From the NCBI GenBank assembly GCA_964580055.1, contig CAZOJI010000004.1, forward strand, positions 1-64,000: 64,000 nt of DNA, in the 5' to 3' direction. The translations under genes and the position numbers were made by a program. Of the stretch, positions 34,721 through 42,517 are shown in pieces. The stretch comes from JBDGYW01 sp964580055 (GTDB lineage Bacteria > Gemmatimonadota > Gemmatimonadetes > Gemmatimonadales > GWC2-71-9). Position 1 is the first letter of the stretch; each line of letters starts with the position of its first letter. The notes under the pieces were generated by a model. It was not told the DNA's origin and did no database searches. It saw only the letters and a list, made by a program, of their open reading frames with translations.

Positions 34721-36339
34721 TGGCGATCAAAGGGAGTCTCAAAGAAGCGTCGCTGCCCGATGTGCTGCAGCTGCTTTCACTGGGGCAAAAGACCGGTCGC
34801 CTTTCAATCACCGATCAGTCCAGTATGGGCTACATCTACTTCGAAGGTGGCCGTATTTGCCATGCAACCGTTGTAAACCGGCGCGACAGACTTGGCGATA
34901 TTTTGGTGAAGAGCGGGAAGATATCTCAGGTGCAGCTGGATGATGCGATTCGAAAGCAGACGGACAACCGCGACAAAAGGCTGGGTGAGATACTGGTTGA
35001 GACGGGAGCCTTGTCTCGTTCCGAACTCGACAAGTTCATGCGTTTGCAAATCGAAGATGCGGTCTACTTCCTGTTCACATGGCGAAGAGGAAACTTCACC
35101 TTCGAGAGCGACATTAGACCGCACAAGCAGGATTTTCTCGTTTCCATCGATCCCGAGGGACTGCTGCTCGAAGGTGCCAGACGTATCGATGAATGGAGCC
35201 TGATTGAAAAAAAGATCCCTTCGTTCGATCTACTGTTTCGTCTGGATAGAGATCGTCTCGAAAGCGCCAAAGTGGATCTGACTAACGAGCAAGAGCGAAT
35301 TATCCCGCTGCTTGACGGGTCCCGTGACGTCAAGGCGATCATTGAGGCAACGGGATTGGTCGAGTTTGATGTTGGCAAGGCGCTATACGGTCTCATTACC
35401 GCTGGATTCGTTCACAGGGCTGGCCGCAGTGAAGGAGGCGAAAAGCCGGAGCCTCGCAGTGCCCGCGTTGATGAGCACAGGAATCTAGGAATCGCATTCT
35501 ACAAGACTGGGATGCTGGACGAATCAGTGCGGGAATTCAGGCGCGTCGTGGCGCTGAGGCCCTCAGATGGCAGTGCATTCTTTCACCTGGGTCTCATTCA
35601 CTATAGGCAGGGGCAGTGGAAACAGGCTGTCGAGTCTTTTCGGGCTGCTTCGGATCTCGGCGGGGCTCCTCCGGCAGTGCTGCACAATCTCGCCGTCAGT
35701 TACGAGAAGGCCGGGCAGTTTGAAGAAGCCGAGGCCATTCTAGCAGATGCGGTAGAGCGGGCAGGAAATGACGCGCGAGTGTTGACCAATTGGGGAATCC
35801 TGGCGCTTCGTCGCGGCGATCAACACGAGGCATGCAGGAGGCTGGATCTGGCTCGGGGCTCTGCGGGCGATCGTCCACTGAGCGCCGTCTGGTATTGGGC
35901 TCGTTCTCTGGCCGCGGCTGCGCTGGACAGGTTTGACGATGCGGTCGAGGTTCTTCGTGAGGGAATCGAGTTGTATCCGGACAACGCCGTGTTGAGCAAC
36001 AATCTCGCCGCGACACTCGATCTCCTGGGCAATCTCGAGGAGGCGGAGGATCTGCTGTTGAACGCGTTGGTGGAAGAGCCATCGATGCCGCAGCTGTCCA
36101 AGAACCTGGGCGACCTGCACTATCGAAGAGGCAACTATGACGACGCATGGGAAGCTTACCAGCGCGTGATCAACCTGCAGCCGGTTCTCGGTGATGACGT
36201 CTACTTCAAACTGGGAAATATCGCTTACAAGAAGCTTCGCCGCGAAGACGCCACGAAGTATTGGAAACAGGCAGTGGAAATCAATCCCGGACACGAGCTC
36301 GCGCGCACAAACCTGGAGACTATGGAGGCTCTAGACTGA
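34720..36339 (+). CDS. PATAN (DUF4388)-TPR protein, second copy
   Basis: 539 residues. The same order as the 29398 gene: PATAN core (GSLKEASLPDVLQLLSLGQK, GYIYFEGGRICHA), GspE-like repeats RLGDILVKSGKIS and RLGEILVETGALS, LLLEGARRIDEWSLIEKKI, winged-helix-like segment (IIPLLDGSRDVKAIIEATG), then a longer array of about eight TPRs (for example VFHLGLIHYRQGQWKQAV-like repeats). No membrane segment. The two copies probably arose by duplication and may bind different partners. The GTG at 34720 shares a base with the upstream stop. A 58-nt gap follows. Confidence 0.87.
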   Translation: MAIKGSLKEASLPDVLQLLSLGQKTGRLSITDQSSMGYIYFEGGRICHATVVNRRDRLGDILVKSGKISQVQLDDAIRKQTDNRDKRLGEILVETGALSRSELDKFMRLQIEDAVYFLFTWRRGNFTFESDIRPHKQDFLVSIDPEGLLLEGARRIDEWSLIEKKIPSFDLLFRLDRDRLESAKVDLTNEQERIIPLLDGSRDVKAIIEATGLVEFDVGKALYGLITAGFVHRAGRSEGGEKPEPRSARVDEHRNLGIAFYKTGMLDESVREFRRVVALRPSDGSAFFHLGLIHYRQGQWKQAVESFRAASDLGGAPPAVLHNLAVSYEKAGQFEEAEAILADAVERAGNDARVLTNWGILALRRGDQHEACRRLDLARGSAGDRPLSAVWYWARSLAAAALDRFDDAVEVLREGIELYPDNAVLSNNLAATLDLLGNLEEAEDLLLNALVEEPSMPQLSKNLGDLHYRRGNYDDAWEAYQRVINLQPVLGDDVYFKLGNIAYKKLRREDATKYWKQAVEINPGHELARTNLETMEALD

Positions 36340-36397
36340 TTTGGCTTCACGAGCATTGCGAATACGGGAAAGTGGGATCGTCGAAAAGGGACATTCA

Positions 36398-36826
36398 ATG
36401 GAGGCTTGCCTTTTGGTTCGAGCGGGTGGGAGACAATTCGGACTCCGGGTGGAACAGGTCCGAGAGGTGATAGACGGCTTCGAGGTAGCCCCGGCGCCAT
36501 GCATCCACGCTTCGGTAAGGGGAATCGCCCGCATCAGAAATGCTTCAGTGCCCCTGGTGCATCTTGCATCTCTCATGACCAACTCTGCTGCACCTGCTGA
36601 GATGAGGGATACGGCGGTGTTGGCGCGATGTCAGGGGTCGTTTGTGGCCTTCGAGATTGACGATGCCGACTCTGTTGCAAGCGACGAAGCGACTGCTGCA
36701 CCGGATACTTGGCGACCTCCCTGGGTGTGCGGTGTCATGAAGACGGGTGGGTCAAGGGTGCCGGTCATCGATCTCGACGTGCTGGGAGAGCGTTTGGTGG
36801 CTGCTGGCGAAGTGGGTGGCCGATGA
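36398..36826 (+). CDS. CheW-like adaptor, second copy
   Basis: 142 residues: LLVRAGGRQFGLRVEQVREV, APAPCIHASVRGIARIRNASV and PLVHLASL match the CheW fold, and the last 40 residues (WVCGVMKTGGSRVPVIDLDV) give the closing strands. It differs clearly from the CheW at 23415. The ATG at 36398 is chosen; an in-frame TTG lies at 36341 but the residues between do not fit the family. Its stop overlaps the next cheW gene (ATGA). Confidence 0.83.
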   Translation: MEACLLVRAGGRQFGLRVEQVREVIDGFEVAPAPCIHASVRGIARIRNASVPLVHLASLMTNSAAPAEMRDTAVLARCQGSFVAFEIDDADSVASDEATAAPDTWRPPWVCGVMKTGGSRVPVIDLDVLGERLVAAGEVGGR

Positions 36827-37299
36827 GCACCGGAGATGAGATCAAGATGGTTACGTTCAATGTGGGCGGGCAAGAATTCGGATTCAACGTGTTCGATGTG
36901 GAGCGCGTGCTCAGGTATGAACAACCGGTCCCGCTTCCCGAATCTCCCGACTTCCTCGAAGGCACGGTGCAATTCGGCGACGAGACGGTGCCAGTGGTCG
37001 ATTTGAGAACACGTTTTCAGGTGCCTGCGGGAGTTGGAGATGAGACTAGGATCGTAATATTGGAGTTGAACCGGGGGCGGGTCGGGTTGGTTGTCGATGC
37101 CGTGTTGGAAGTGATGAGCGTGCCAGCGGATCGTGTCGAGCCGACCTCTCCGGTGATTCAGGGAATGACGGCGTCATATATCAAAGGGATTGTATCGCTG
37201 GGAGAGCGAACACTCGTGATGTTGGCAGCGGGGGATCTGTTGAGATCGGATGAGGTCCTCGACCTGGCTGCCTTGAGTTCGGAGTTTAATGATGAGTGA
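36823..37299 (+). CDS. CheW-like adaptor, third copy
   Basis: 158 residues, the most typical CheW here: MVTFNVGGQEFGFNVFDVERVL, LPESPDFLEGTVQFGDETVPVVDLR, LELNRGRVGLVVDAVLEV and a C-terminal ASYIKGIVSLGERTLVMLA. It probably couples CheA to an array or another input. ATG at 36823 in a 4-nt overlap with the previous gene; its last 11 nt are shared with the next. Confidence 0.9.
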   Translation: MSTGDEIKMVTFNVGGQEFGFNVFDVERVLRYEQPVPLPESPDFLEGTVQFGDETVPVVDLRTRFQVPAGVGDETRIVILELNRGRVGLVVDAVLEVMSVPADRVEPTSPVIQGMTASYIKGIVSLGERTLVMLAAGDLLRSDEVLDLAALSSEFNDE

Positions 37300-38155
37300 A
37301 CCCATTGTCGCGCCATTGCGCGCCACGTATCAAGAACTCACAGAGCGCCTCGACAATGCGCCTCCAGACGCGGATCGGGAGACTATCAAACGTGAGATCA
37401 TCTCGTTATTCAAGACCGTCGATCAGGGGATCGCGGATCTGACGCAACTGAAGGAGGAAATCCGCACTCTCGTTGAGAAGTACAAGCGGATGTCACAGGG
37501 TGAGCGCGGTGAAAAAGTGCCGCAGTTCACGGGCGCAGTTCCGGCCACTCGGTCGGACCATATTGGTGCATCGACGTTTATCGAGAAGGGATGGAGTCTC
37601 ATCTCGCTGGGCGATTATACGGGCGCAATCCAAGCCTTGGAAAAGGCGCTCAGGCTGGCGCCCGGAGATGTGCAGGCGCAATCGCTACTCGGTTGGGCGC
37701 AGATGTTGAACGAGAATTACGATGAAGCGCTCAACAGCTTCCAGCAAGTGCTGGTAAAGGAACCGTCGAACTCCCTGGCTAGGATCAACGTGGGATACAT
37801 CTGTCTCAAGAAGAGGATCTTCGGGGAGGCCATAGAACACCTGTCCAAGGCGATTCGCCTGGACAACGATAAGAAGGCTACCCTGTACGCTCACTTCTAT
37901 CTCGGACTGGTTTATCTCGAAAGGGAGATGTTCGAAGACGCTCAGACCTTCTTCGAGAAGACTCTGAAGCTGGGGCCCAACCTGATCGAGGCCTACTATG
38001 AATTGGGGCGGGCCCTGTGGTTTTCGGGCGAGAACGAGGAAGCCAAGAACACCTGGGCTGAAGGCTATCGTGCCAACAAGTTCAATCCTTGGGGTAAGCG
38101 CTGCAAGGAAACGCTCGAACTGGTCGAGCAAGGGCAGGATCCACCACGCGAATAG
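37289..38155 (+). CDS. TPR protein with N-terminal coiled coil
   Basis: 288 residues. The first 75 are helical and charged (LTERLDNAPPDADRETIKRE, LTQLKEEIRTLVEKYKRM), then a linker, then five or six TPRs (FIEKGWSLISLGDYTGAIQA, INVGYICLKKRIFGEAI, HFYLGLVYLEREMFEDAQ). Cytoplasmic; role unknown. It overlaps the third cheW gene, so it is probably a scaffold of the same system. Either ATG 37289 or ATG 37292 can serve as start. Confidence 0.83.
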   Translation: MMSEPIVAPLRATYQELTERLDNAPPDADRETIKREIISLFKTVDQGIADLTQLKEEIRTLVEKYKRMSQGERGEKVPQFTGAVPATRSDHIGASTFIEKGWSLISLGDYTGAIQALEKALRLAPGDVQAQSLLGWAQMLNENYDEALNSFQQVLVKEPSNSLARINVGYICLKKRIFGEAIEHLSKAIRLDNDKKATLYAHFYLGLVYLEREMFEDAQTFFEKTLKLGPNLIEAYYELGRALWFSGENEEAKNTWAEGYRANKFNPWGKRCKETLELVEQGQDPPRE

Positions 38156-38160
38156 CTCTC

Positions 38161-39009
38161 TTGTTCCTCGTGATGCTGGTTCAGGATCCGTCTGTGGTGC
38201 GTGTGGGGCGAGTATCTGCGGTCCATTGGCCGGGCCAAGCCGAGGCGGCACGCACCCTAGCGGAGGTGGCAGATGCGGCTGGGCCGTATCCGGGGATTGC
38301 TGGCGGATGGGATGAGTCGGTGCGCCTTGTAATCGCTCCGGACGAGAGAAGATTCGATTCCTTGATAGGTGGCCGGATTCCCGATTGGGGTATCGGAGTG
38401 GCCATTCCGGCCTCGAACACAATCGTCCTCAAGTTGACCGGCGACGTCCGCAGGACACTGCTGCACGAGATGGCTCACCTGGCTCTGCACAGCGCGGTGG
38501 AACGAGTTCCGGTGTGGTTCGACGAGGGGTACGCGTCCCGCGCCGCCGGAGAGTGGGGTCGACTGGCCGCGCTGCGCGTAAATTGGGCTTTGATGGCTGG
38601 CGCGGTGCCGACCTTTAGCCAAATCACCAGGGACATCCGCAGCGGAGAAGCGCACGCCCAGACCGCTTATGCTCTGTCCACGACAGCAGTGTTGATGCTG
38701 GAGCGATTGGGTGGGGAGCGTGGTTTGGATCCGTTGGTAAAAAACCTCACCGAACTCGATGATTTCGACCGTGCTCTCAGGGTCACGCACAGCATTACTT
38801 TGGGGCAATTCGAGGTGTTGTGGCAGCGAGACCTTCGCAAGCGATACGGATGGGTGTTATTTTTTGGCTCACTAACTGTGTTCTGGACGATACTGGCTAT
38901 TGTGCTGCTTTCCTTGTGGGCCTCACGTCGCCGGCGCGACGCCGCAAGAAAGGCCGCCCTCGACGAAGGCTGGACAGTTTCTACAGACGAATGGAATGCT
39001 CTTTCTTGA
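38161..39009 (+). CDS. Membrane-anchored HExxH peptidase-like protein (peptidase MA-like)
   Basis: 282 residues. A short hydrophobic start (MFLVMLVQDPSVV) suggests export. The catalytic-looking region has LLHEMAHLAL (HExxH) and, 20 residues on, WFDEGYASRAAGEW, giving the third ligand Glu of the gluzincin pattern. Near the C-terminus is one membrane helix (VLFFGSLTVFWTILAIVLLSLW) followed by a basic tail. Substrate unknown. TTG at 38161 is the earliest possible start, since no ATG or GTG occurs between it and an in-frame stop at 38095. It closes the chemosensory block, 5 nt after the TPR gene. Confidence 0.8.
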   Translation: MFLVMLVQDPSVVRVGRVSAVHWPGQAEAARTLAEVADAAGPYPGIAGGWDESVRLVIAPDERRFDSLIGGRIPDWGIGVAIPASNTIVLKLTGDVRRTLLHEMAHLALHSAVERVPVWFDEGYASRAAGEWGRLAALRVNWALMAGAVPTFSQITRDIRSGEAHAQTAYALSTTAVLMLERLGGERGLDPLVKNLTELDDFDRALRVTHSITLGQFEVLWQRDLRKRYGWVLFFGSLTVFWTILAIVLLSLWASRRRRDAARKAALDEGWTVSTDEWNALS

Positions 39010-39034
39010 CGCATATGGAACATAGGATTAGCCT
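39006..39034 (+). promoter_or_regulatory. Candidate promoter of the 60-residue membrane protein and tRNA-Val
   Basis: TTGACG (39006-39011), a 17-bp spacer and TAGCCT (39029-39034). The -10 is weak but ends 8 nt before the ATG at 39043, which has no Shine-Dalgarno, the same arrangement as at yggS and asnS. It could also serve the tRNA gene. Confidence 0.35.
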
Positions 39035-39042
39035 AAGTGTCT

Positions 39043-39225
39043 ATGTCTAAAGGCACTTCGCCCGCGCGGTTACATTTCCGCGGCAGGAACTATCTCCTGT
39101 TGGGCGGTGCGTTGGCAGCGGTCGGCGTGGGTTACTTGCTGCTGGCGGGCGGCGACACGACCATTGCTCCGATCCTCCTGGTGCTGGGATATTGCGTGCT
39201 GTTTCCGCTTGGTCTGGCACTGTAG
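39043..39225 (+). CDS. Small two-helix membrane protein
   Basis: 60 residues. A basic N-terminus (FRGRNY) precedes two membrane helices, LLLGGALAAVGVGYLLLAGG and APILLVLGYCVLFPLGLAL. The FRGRNYLLLGGALA opening resembles small DUF3098-like membrane proteins, whose role is unknown. The ATG at 39043 is preferred over a GTG two codons upstream. The tRNA-Val gene begins 13 nt after the stop. Confidence 0.7.
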   Translation: MSKGTSPARLHFRGRNYLLLGGALAAVGVGYLLLAGGDTTIAPILLVLGYCVLFPLGLAL

Positions 39226-39238
39226 CAGCGGGGCTCGA

Positions 39239-39313
39239 GGGCGAATAGCTCAGTTGGTTCAGAGCGCCTGCCTTACAAGCAGGAAGTCGGGGGTTCGAAT
39301 CCCTCTTCGCCCA
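39239..39313 (+). tRNA. tRNA-Val (anticodon UAC)
   Basis: 75 nt. Acceptor GGGCGAA pairs with TTCGCCC. The D arm holds AGCTCAGTTGGTTCAGAGC. The anticodon stem CCTGC/GCAGG closes loop CTTACAA, anticodon TAC. The T arm is GGGGGTTCGAATCCCTC. Discriminator A; no encoded CCA. Reads GUA and related Val codons. Confidence 0.96.
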
Positions 39314-39376
39314 TGGGATGAAAGGGTGATGATCACGCTGACTCAACTTCGGGTCACAAATGGAGGTGGAATACCG

Positions 39377-41119
39377 GTGCTGTCCAAAAACGCCATGCTT
39401 CGCGCCACGTTCGCCAGTTTGCTCGCACTCGCGGGTTTAGCGGTATTCACATCGAGTGCTGAAGCCCAGGACCGAGAGCACGATCGTATTCTGTTCCTGG
39501 TGCCTGTTCCAATCGAGGAACAAGATTCTCTTTGGGTCCACGAGATGACGGACGAACTCCGTAGACGAGCCCAGGGCAAGTTCCGCCACAAATGGCAGGT
39601 GATCGGGACGGACGTGATCAAGGAACTGCTCGTCAATTCGGGGTTTGATACACTCACGATCGTTGGGCCAGAGATGGTAGAGCAGTTTGCCCGCCCCTTG
39701 CAGGCACACGCCTATGTATACGGTCAGGTCGAAAGGAATGGGGCGACCCCTGTAGGCAGGTTCCGAATGGTGGACGTCAGCCGGAGCGGGCTTTCCGGCT
39801 GGATGACCGTAAGGGGACAGGCTGGCGACGAACCACGTGCTTTCGCGGCCAAAGTGGTAGATTCGCTCGAGAACCAGGTGAGAGCCGCAGATAGGGCCAA
39901 GGAATGCAACATGCGCCGCGACCGCTCCGAGTACAGGCGCGCGCGCATAGCTGCTGAGCGTGCATTCGAGATATACCCGAATCACCCCTCGGCGGCGCGA
40001 TGCCTGTCTTACGTTTTCCAAGGCACGGATGTTCCCAATGACAGCTTGATTTGGGTCTACGAGAAGGCCACCCAAGGAGATTCGCTCAATATCCGCGCTT
40101 GGGAAGACCTGTCTCGTGCATACATGCGAGCCGGCGATACCGTGAGCGCCGTTACCGCCATTGAGACGCGGCTCGAGGCCAATCCGAGAGATACCGTCTT
40201 GAGAGCACAGCTGGCGGCCGGACTTCAGGTGTCAGGAGAAATAGACCGCGCTCTTTCGGTACTCGAAGAAGGCCTCGAGCTGTATCCGGAAAGCAGGCGC
40301 TTCCTCCGGTTGAAGGCTCAAGTGTGCGATCAAGCTGAACGGTGGGACTGTGTCCTGGCTGCACGCACGCGGCTATACAGCGTAGACTCGTCATTGGTGG
40401 GTGACACTCAGTTCTACCCTGCGATGTTTGCAATGGCAACCACAGTCGGTGATACTACCGCTATGCTGCGGTGGGCTACTTTGGCGCTGGAGTACCAACC
40501 TGAGGAGATGCGCTTTCTGCAAGCGCGCGCGGTTCTGTTACAACAACTTGGATTCAACGATTCGGCCATAGCCGTTCACGAGAAGATAGCCGAGTTGGAT
40601 CCGTCGAACCTGAACAGCGTAATGTCCGTGGTGCAGGCTCACGTCGAGCAGTTTACGGTGGATTCGACGACGCCGCTGGATACGGCCGCGCTTGCGGAGA
40701 TTGAAGAAGAACTCCAAAATCTGTTGTCGCTGAGTGACAATCCAGGTATAGCAACGACGGTCGGGGGGGAGTACCTGAAACTCGCTCAGAAATTCGGACA
40801 GGCGCAGACCAATTGGAGCATGGTCGTCGAGTATGCAGAGAAAGCCATGGACCACGATCCCAATGGTGTGCTGCAAGAAGCGGGGAACTTCTGGCTTGGT
40901 TATGGCCTGTTCCAGGTAACCGTGCCGATGGACCAGCAGATAATGGAGTCGCAGTCCTGTCCGGCAATCGATGTATATGAGAGAAATCTCAGGAGAGCCA
41001 GAACCGCGCTGGAAGCAGGAAGAGGCGTAGCTCCGGATGCGGCCGACAATCTACTCCAGTATCTACAGCAGTTGTGGGAGCGGCCGGAGCAATTCCGCGC
41101 TTCGTTCTGCGGTGGATAG
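39377..41119 (+). CDS. Secreted TPR-repeat protein
   Basis: 580 residues. N-terminal signal peptide with hydrophobic core TFASLLALAGLAVFT and a cleavage site after SSAEA. A first domain (about 30-165) has VYGQVERNGATPVGRFRMVD, resembling periplasmic domains that measure or bind outer-surface components; several TPR-like repeats follow (IRAWEDLSRAYMRAGDTVSA, FLQARAVLLQQLGFNDSAIA). Four or more Cys occur in the exported part (AKECNMRR, AARCLSY, QVCDQAERWDC), so disulfides are likely. Role unknown. GTG at 39377 has GGAGGTGG upstream at good spacing. It lies between the two tRNA genes. Confidence 0.8.
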   Translation: MLSKNAMLRATFASLLALAGLAVFTSSAEAQDREHDRILFLVPVPIEEQDSLWVHEMTDELRRRAQGKFRHKWQVIGTDVIKELLVNSGFDTLTIVGPEMVEQFARPLQAHAYVYGQVERNGATPVGRFRMVDVSRSGLSGWMTVRGQAGDEPRAFAAKVVDSLENQVRAADRAKECNMRRDRSEYRRARIAAERAFEIYPNHPSAARCLSYVFQGTDVPNDSLIWVYEKATQGDSLNIRAWEDLSRAYMRAGDTVSAVTAIETRLEANPRDTVLRAQLAAGLQVSGEIDRALSVLEEGLELYPESRRFLRLKAQVCDQAERWDCVLAARTRLYSVDSSLVGDTQFYPAMFAMATTVGDTTAMLRWATLALEYQPEEMRFLQARAVLLQQLGFNDSAIAVHEKIAELDPSNLNSVMSVVQAHVEQFTVDSTTPLDTAALAEIEEELQNLLSLSDNPGIATTVGGEYLKLAQKFGQAQTNWSMVVEYAEKAMDHDPNGVLQEAGNFWLGYGLFQVTVPMDQQIMESQSCPAIDVYERNLRRARTALEAGRGVAPDAADNLLQYLQQLWERPEQFRASFCGG

Positions 41120-41128
41120 TGGCTGAGC

Positions 41129-41156
41129 TTGCAACTGGGCTATGCTCTATCTAAAT
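41129..41156 (+). promoter_or_regulatory. Candidate promoter of tRNA-Asp
   Basis: TTGCAA (41129-41134), a 16-bp spacer and CTAAAT (41151-41156), each matching 4 of 6 consensus bases. Transcription would begin about 12 nt before the tRNA 5' end. Confidence 0.4.
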
Positions 41157-41175
41157 TTGACGATTGCAATTTGGA

Positions 41176-41249
41176 GGGGCTGTAGCTCAGTTGGTTAGAG
41201 TGCCGGTCTGTCACACCGGAGGCCGCGAGTTCGAGTCTCGTCAGCCCCG
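41176..41249 (+). tRNA. tRNA-Asp (anticodon GUC)
   Basis: 74 nt. Acceptor GGGGCTG pairs with CAGCCCC. D arm AGCTCAGTTGGTTAGAG. Anticodon stem CCGGT/ACCGG with loop CTGTCAC, anticodon GTC. T arm GCGAGTTCGAGTCTCGT. Discriminator G, as expected for Asp; no encoded CCA. Confidence 0.97.
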
Positions 41250-41278
41250 TGACGCTGTCTCAGAGTTTTAGGAAACTC

Positions 41279-41309
41279 GGCCCCGCGTGCTCAACACGCG
41301 GGGCCTTCT
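41279..41309 (+). terminator. Strong hairpin after tRNA-Asp, upstream of rsmH
   Basis: GGCCCCGCGTG (41279-41289) and CACGCGGGGCC (41295-41305) form a perfect 11-bp stem with a CTCAA loop, followed by TTCT. It should end tRNA-Asp transcription. It lies 24 nt before the rsmH ATG, so it could also attenuate read-through into the division cluster. Confidence 0.75.
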
Positions 41310-41328
41310 ACTTACCCTCGTGTTAGGA

Positions 41329-42240
41329 ATGTCGGAAAAGCACGTACCAGTCCTAGCAGACGAGGTCCGACGGCTTGCCGAGGGATACAAGCGATTCGTC
41401 GATTGTACCGTTGGTGACGGGGGGCACTCAGAGCTGTTGCTGCGGAATGGTGGAGAGCTAGTCGCCATAGACCGCGACCCTGATGCAATCTCGGTAGCGA
41501 AGAAGAGACTTCGCGAATGTAACGTCACTTGGCTGAATTGCAGCTTTTCCGATGTTGAGGCGTTGGAAACGATCCGACGGTTCGGTCCCGATTTCGTTCT
41601 CATGGATCTAGGTGTTTCCAGCCGCCAGCTCGACATCGATGAACGTGGGTTCTCGTTCCGCCGCAATGTACCTTTGGACATGCGCATGAGTGCAGGATCG
41701 GGTCCGTCGGCAGCCGAGTTGTTGAATGGACTGGATACCCCTGCCCTCGCAAGAGTTTTCAGAGAGTTCGCTGACGAGCCCAAAGCGAAACACCTTGCCA
41801 ACGTAATCGTCAGCCGACGTAAGACGAGTCCGTTCGCGATGAGTGACGATCTGGTGAATGCGGCGCGCGCTGCCCTGGGATCACGCTCGGGGCCGGCAGA
41901 CTTCGCTCGTCTGTTCCAGGCTGTGAGGATCGAGGTAAACGGAGAGATTCGTGCACTCGAGCAAACCCTACCCGAGGTGTTCGACGCTTTGGTCGCGTCC
42001 GGGACGCTTGCAGTGATAAGCTATCACTCGGCCGAGGACAGAGTGGTGAAGCGGCAATTCCGTGAATGGGCTCGGGACTGCGTATGTCCCACGGGCTCTC
42101 CCATATGCCGCTGCCGAGGACGAGCCATGGGCACCGAAGTGACGCACAAGCCGCTGCGTCCCAGGGAAGGTGAGATCGAGGGAAACCCCCGTGCCAGGAG
42201 CGCCAAGCTCCGAGCATTTCGGAAATCTGATGCGTCTTAA
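41329..42240 (+). CDS. rsmH: 16S rRNA (cytosine-1402-N4)-methyltransferase
   Basis: Methylates C1402 in the decoding centre; first gene of the dcw cluster. 303 residues with the SAM site VDCTVGDGGHSELLL, DFVLMDLGVSSRQLD, RGFSFR and PLDMRM, the FARLFQAVRIEVNGE block, AVISYHSAEDR and the Cys-rich CVCPTGSPICRCRG. ATG at 41329 with AGGA just upstream. The usual mraZ regulator gene is missing before it; tRNA-Asp takes that place. Overlaps ftsL. Confidence 0.95.
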   Translation: MSEKHVPVLADEVRRLAEGYKRFVDCTVGDGGHSELLLRNGGELVAIDRDPDAISVAKKRLRECNVTWLNCSFSDVEALETIRRFGPDFVLMDLGVSSRQLDIDERGFSFRRNVPLDMRMSAGSGPSAAELLNGLDTPALARVFREFADEPKAKHLANVIVSRRKTSPFAMSDDLVNAARAALGSRSGPADFARLFQAVRIEVNGEIRALEQTLPEVFDALVASGTLAVISYHSAEDRVVKRQFREWARDCVCPTGSPICRCRGRAMGTEVTHKPLRPREGEIEGNPRARSAKLRAFRKSDAS

Positions 42241-42517
42241 GGGGCGGATTTGGATAGCACTCTGGCTGGCGTTCGCGCTCGTAGTTCTCGCGTGGGTGAT
42301 TGCGAGGGACACGGCAGGTTTCGAGGCCGCCGGCGAATTGCGGGAACTCAGGGGCCAAAGGTCTGTGATGCAGTCGGACAAGGCGGAATTGCTGCGCCGA
42401 ATCAGATGTGCGGAAAGTAGGGCGGTATTGATACCGAGAGCCGAATCACTTGGTCTCCGCTTGCCCGCAGATAGCGAGATCGTAATTCTCCAGGCAGCAC
42501 CGCGAGCGAGGTATTGA
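42230..42517 (+). CDS. ftsL: FtsL-like division protein
   Basis: 95 residues, a bitopic protein with a basic start (MRLKGR), one membrane helix (IWIALWLAFALVVLAWVIA) and a short outside coiled coil (LRELRGQRSVMQSDKAELLR). FtsL is poorly conserved in sequence. Size, topology and position between rsmH and ftsI make the call; it would scaffold FtsQ/FtsB and activate FtsWI. It overlaps both neighbours. Confidence 0.8.
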   Translation: MRLKGRIWIALWLAFALVVLAWVIARDTAGFEAAGELRELRGQRSVMQSDKAELLRRIRCAESRAVLIPRAESLGLRLPADSEIVILQAAPRARY

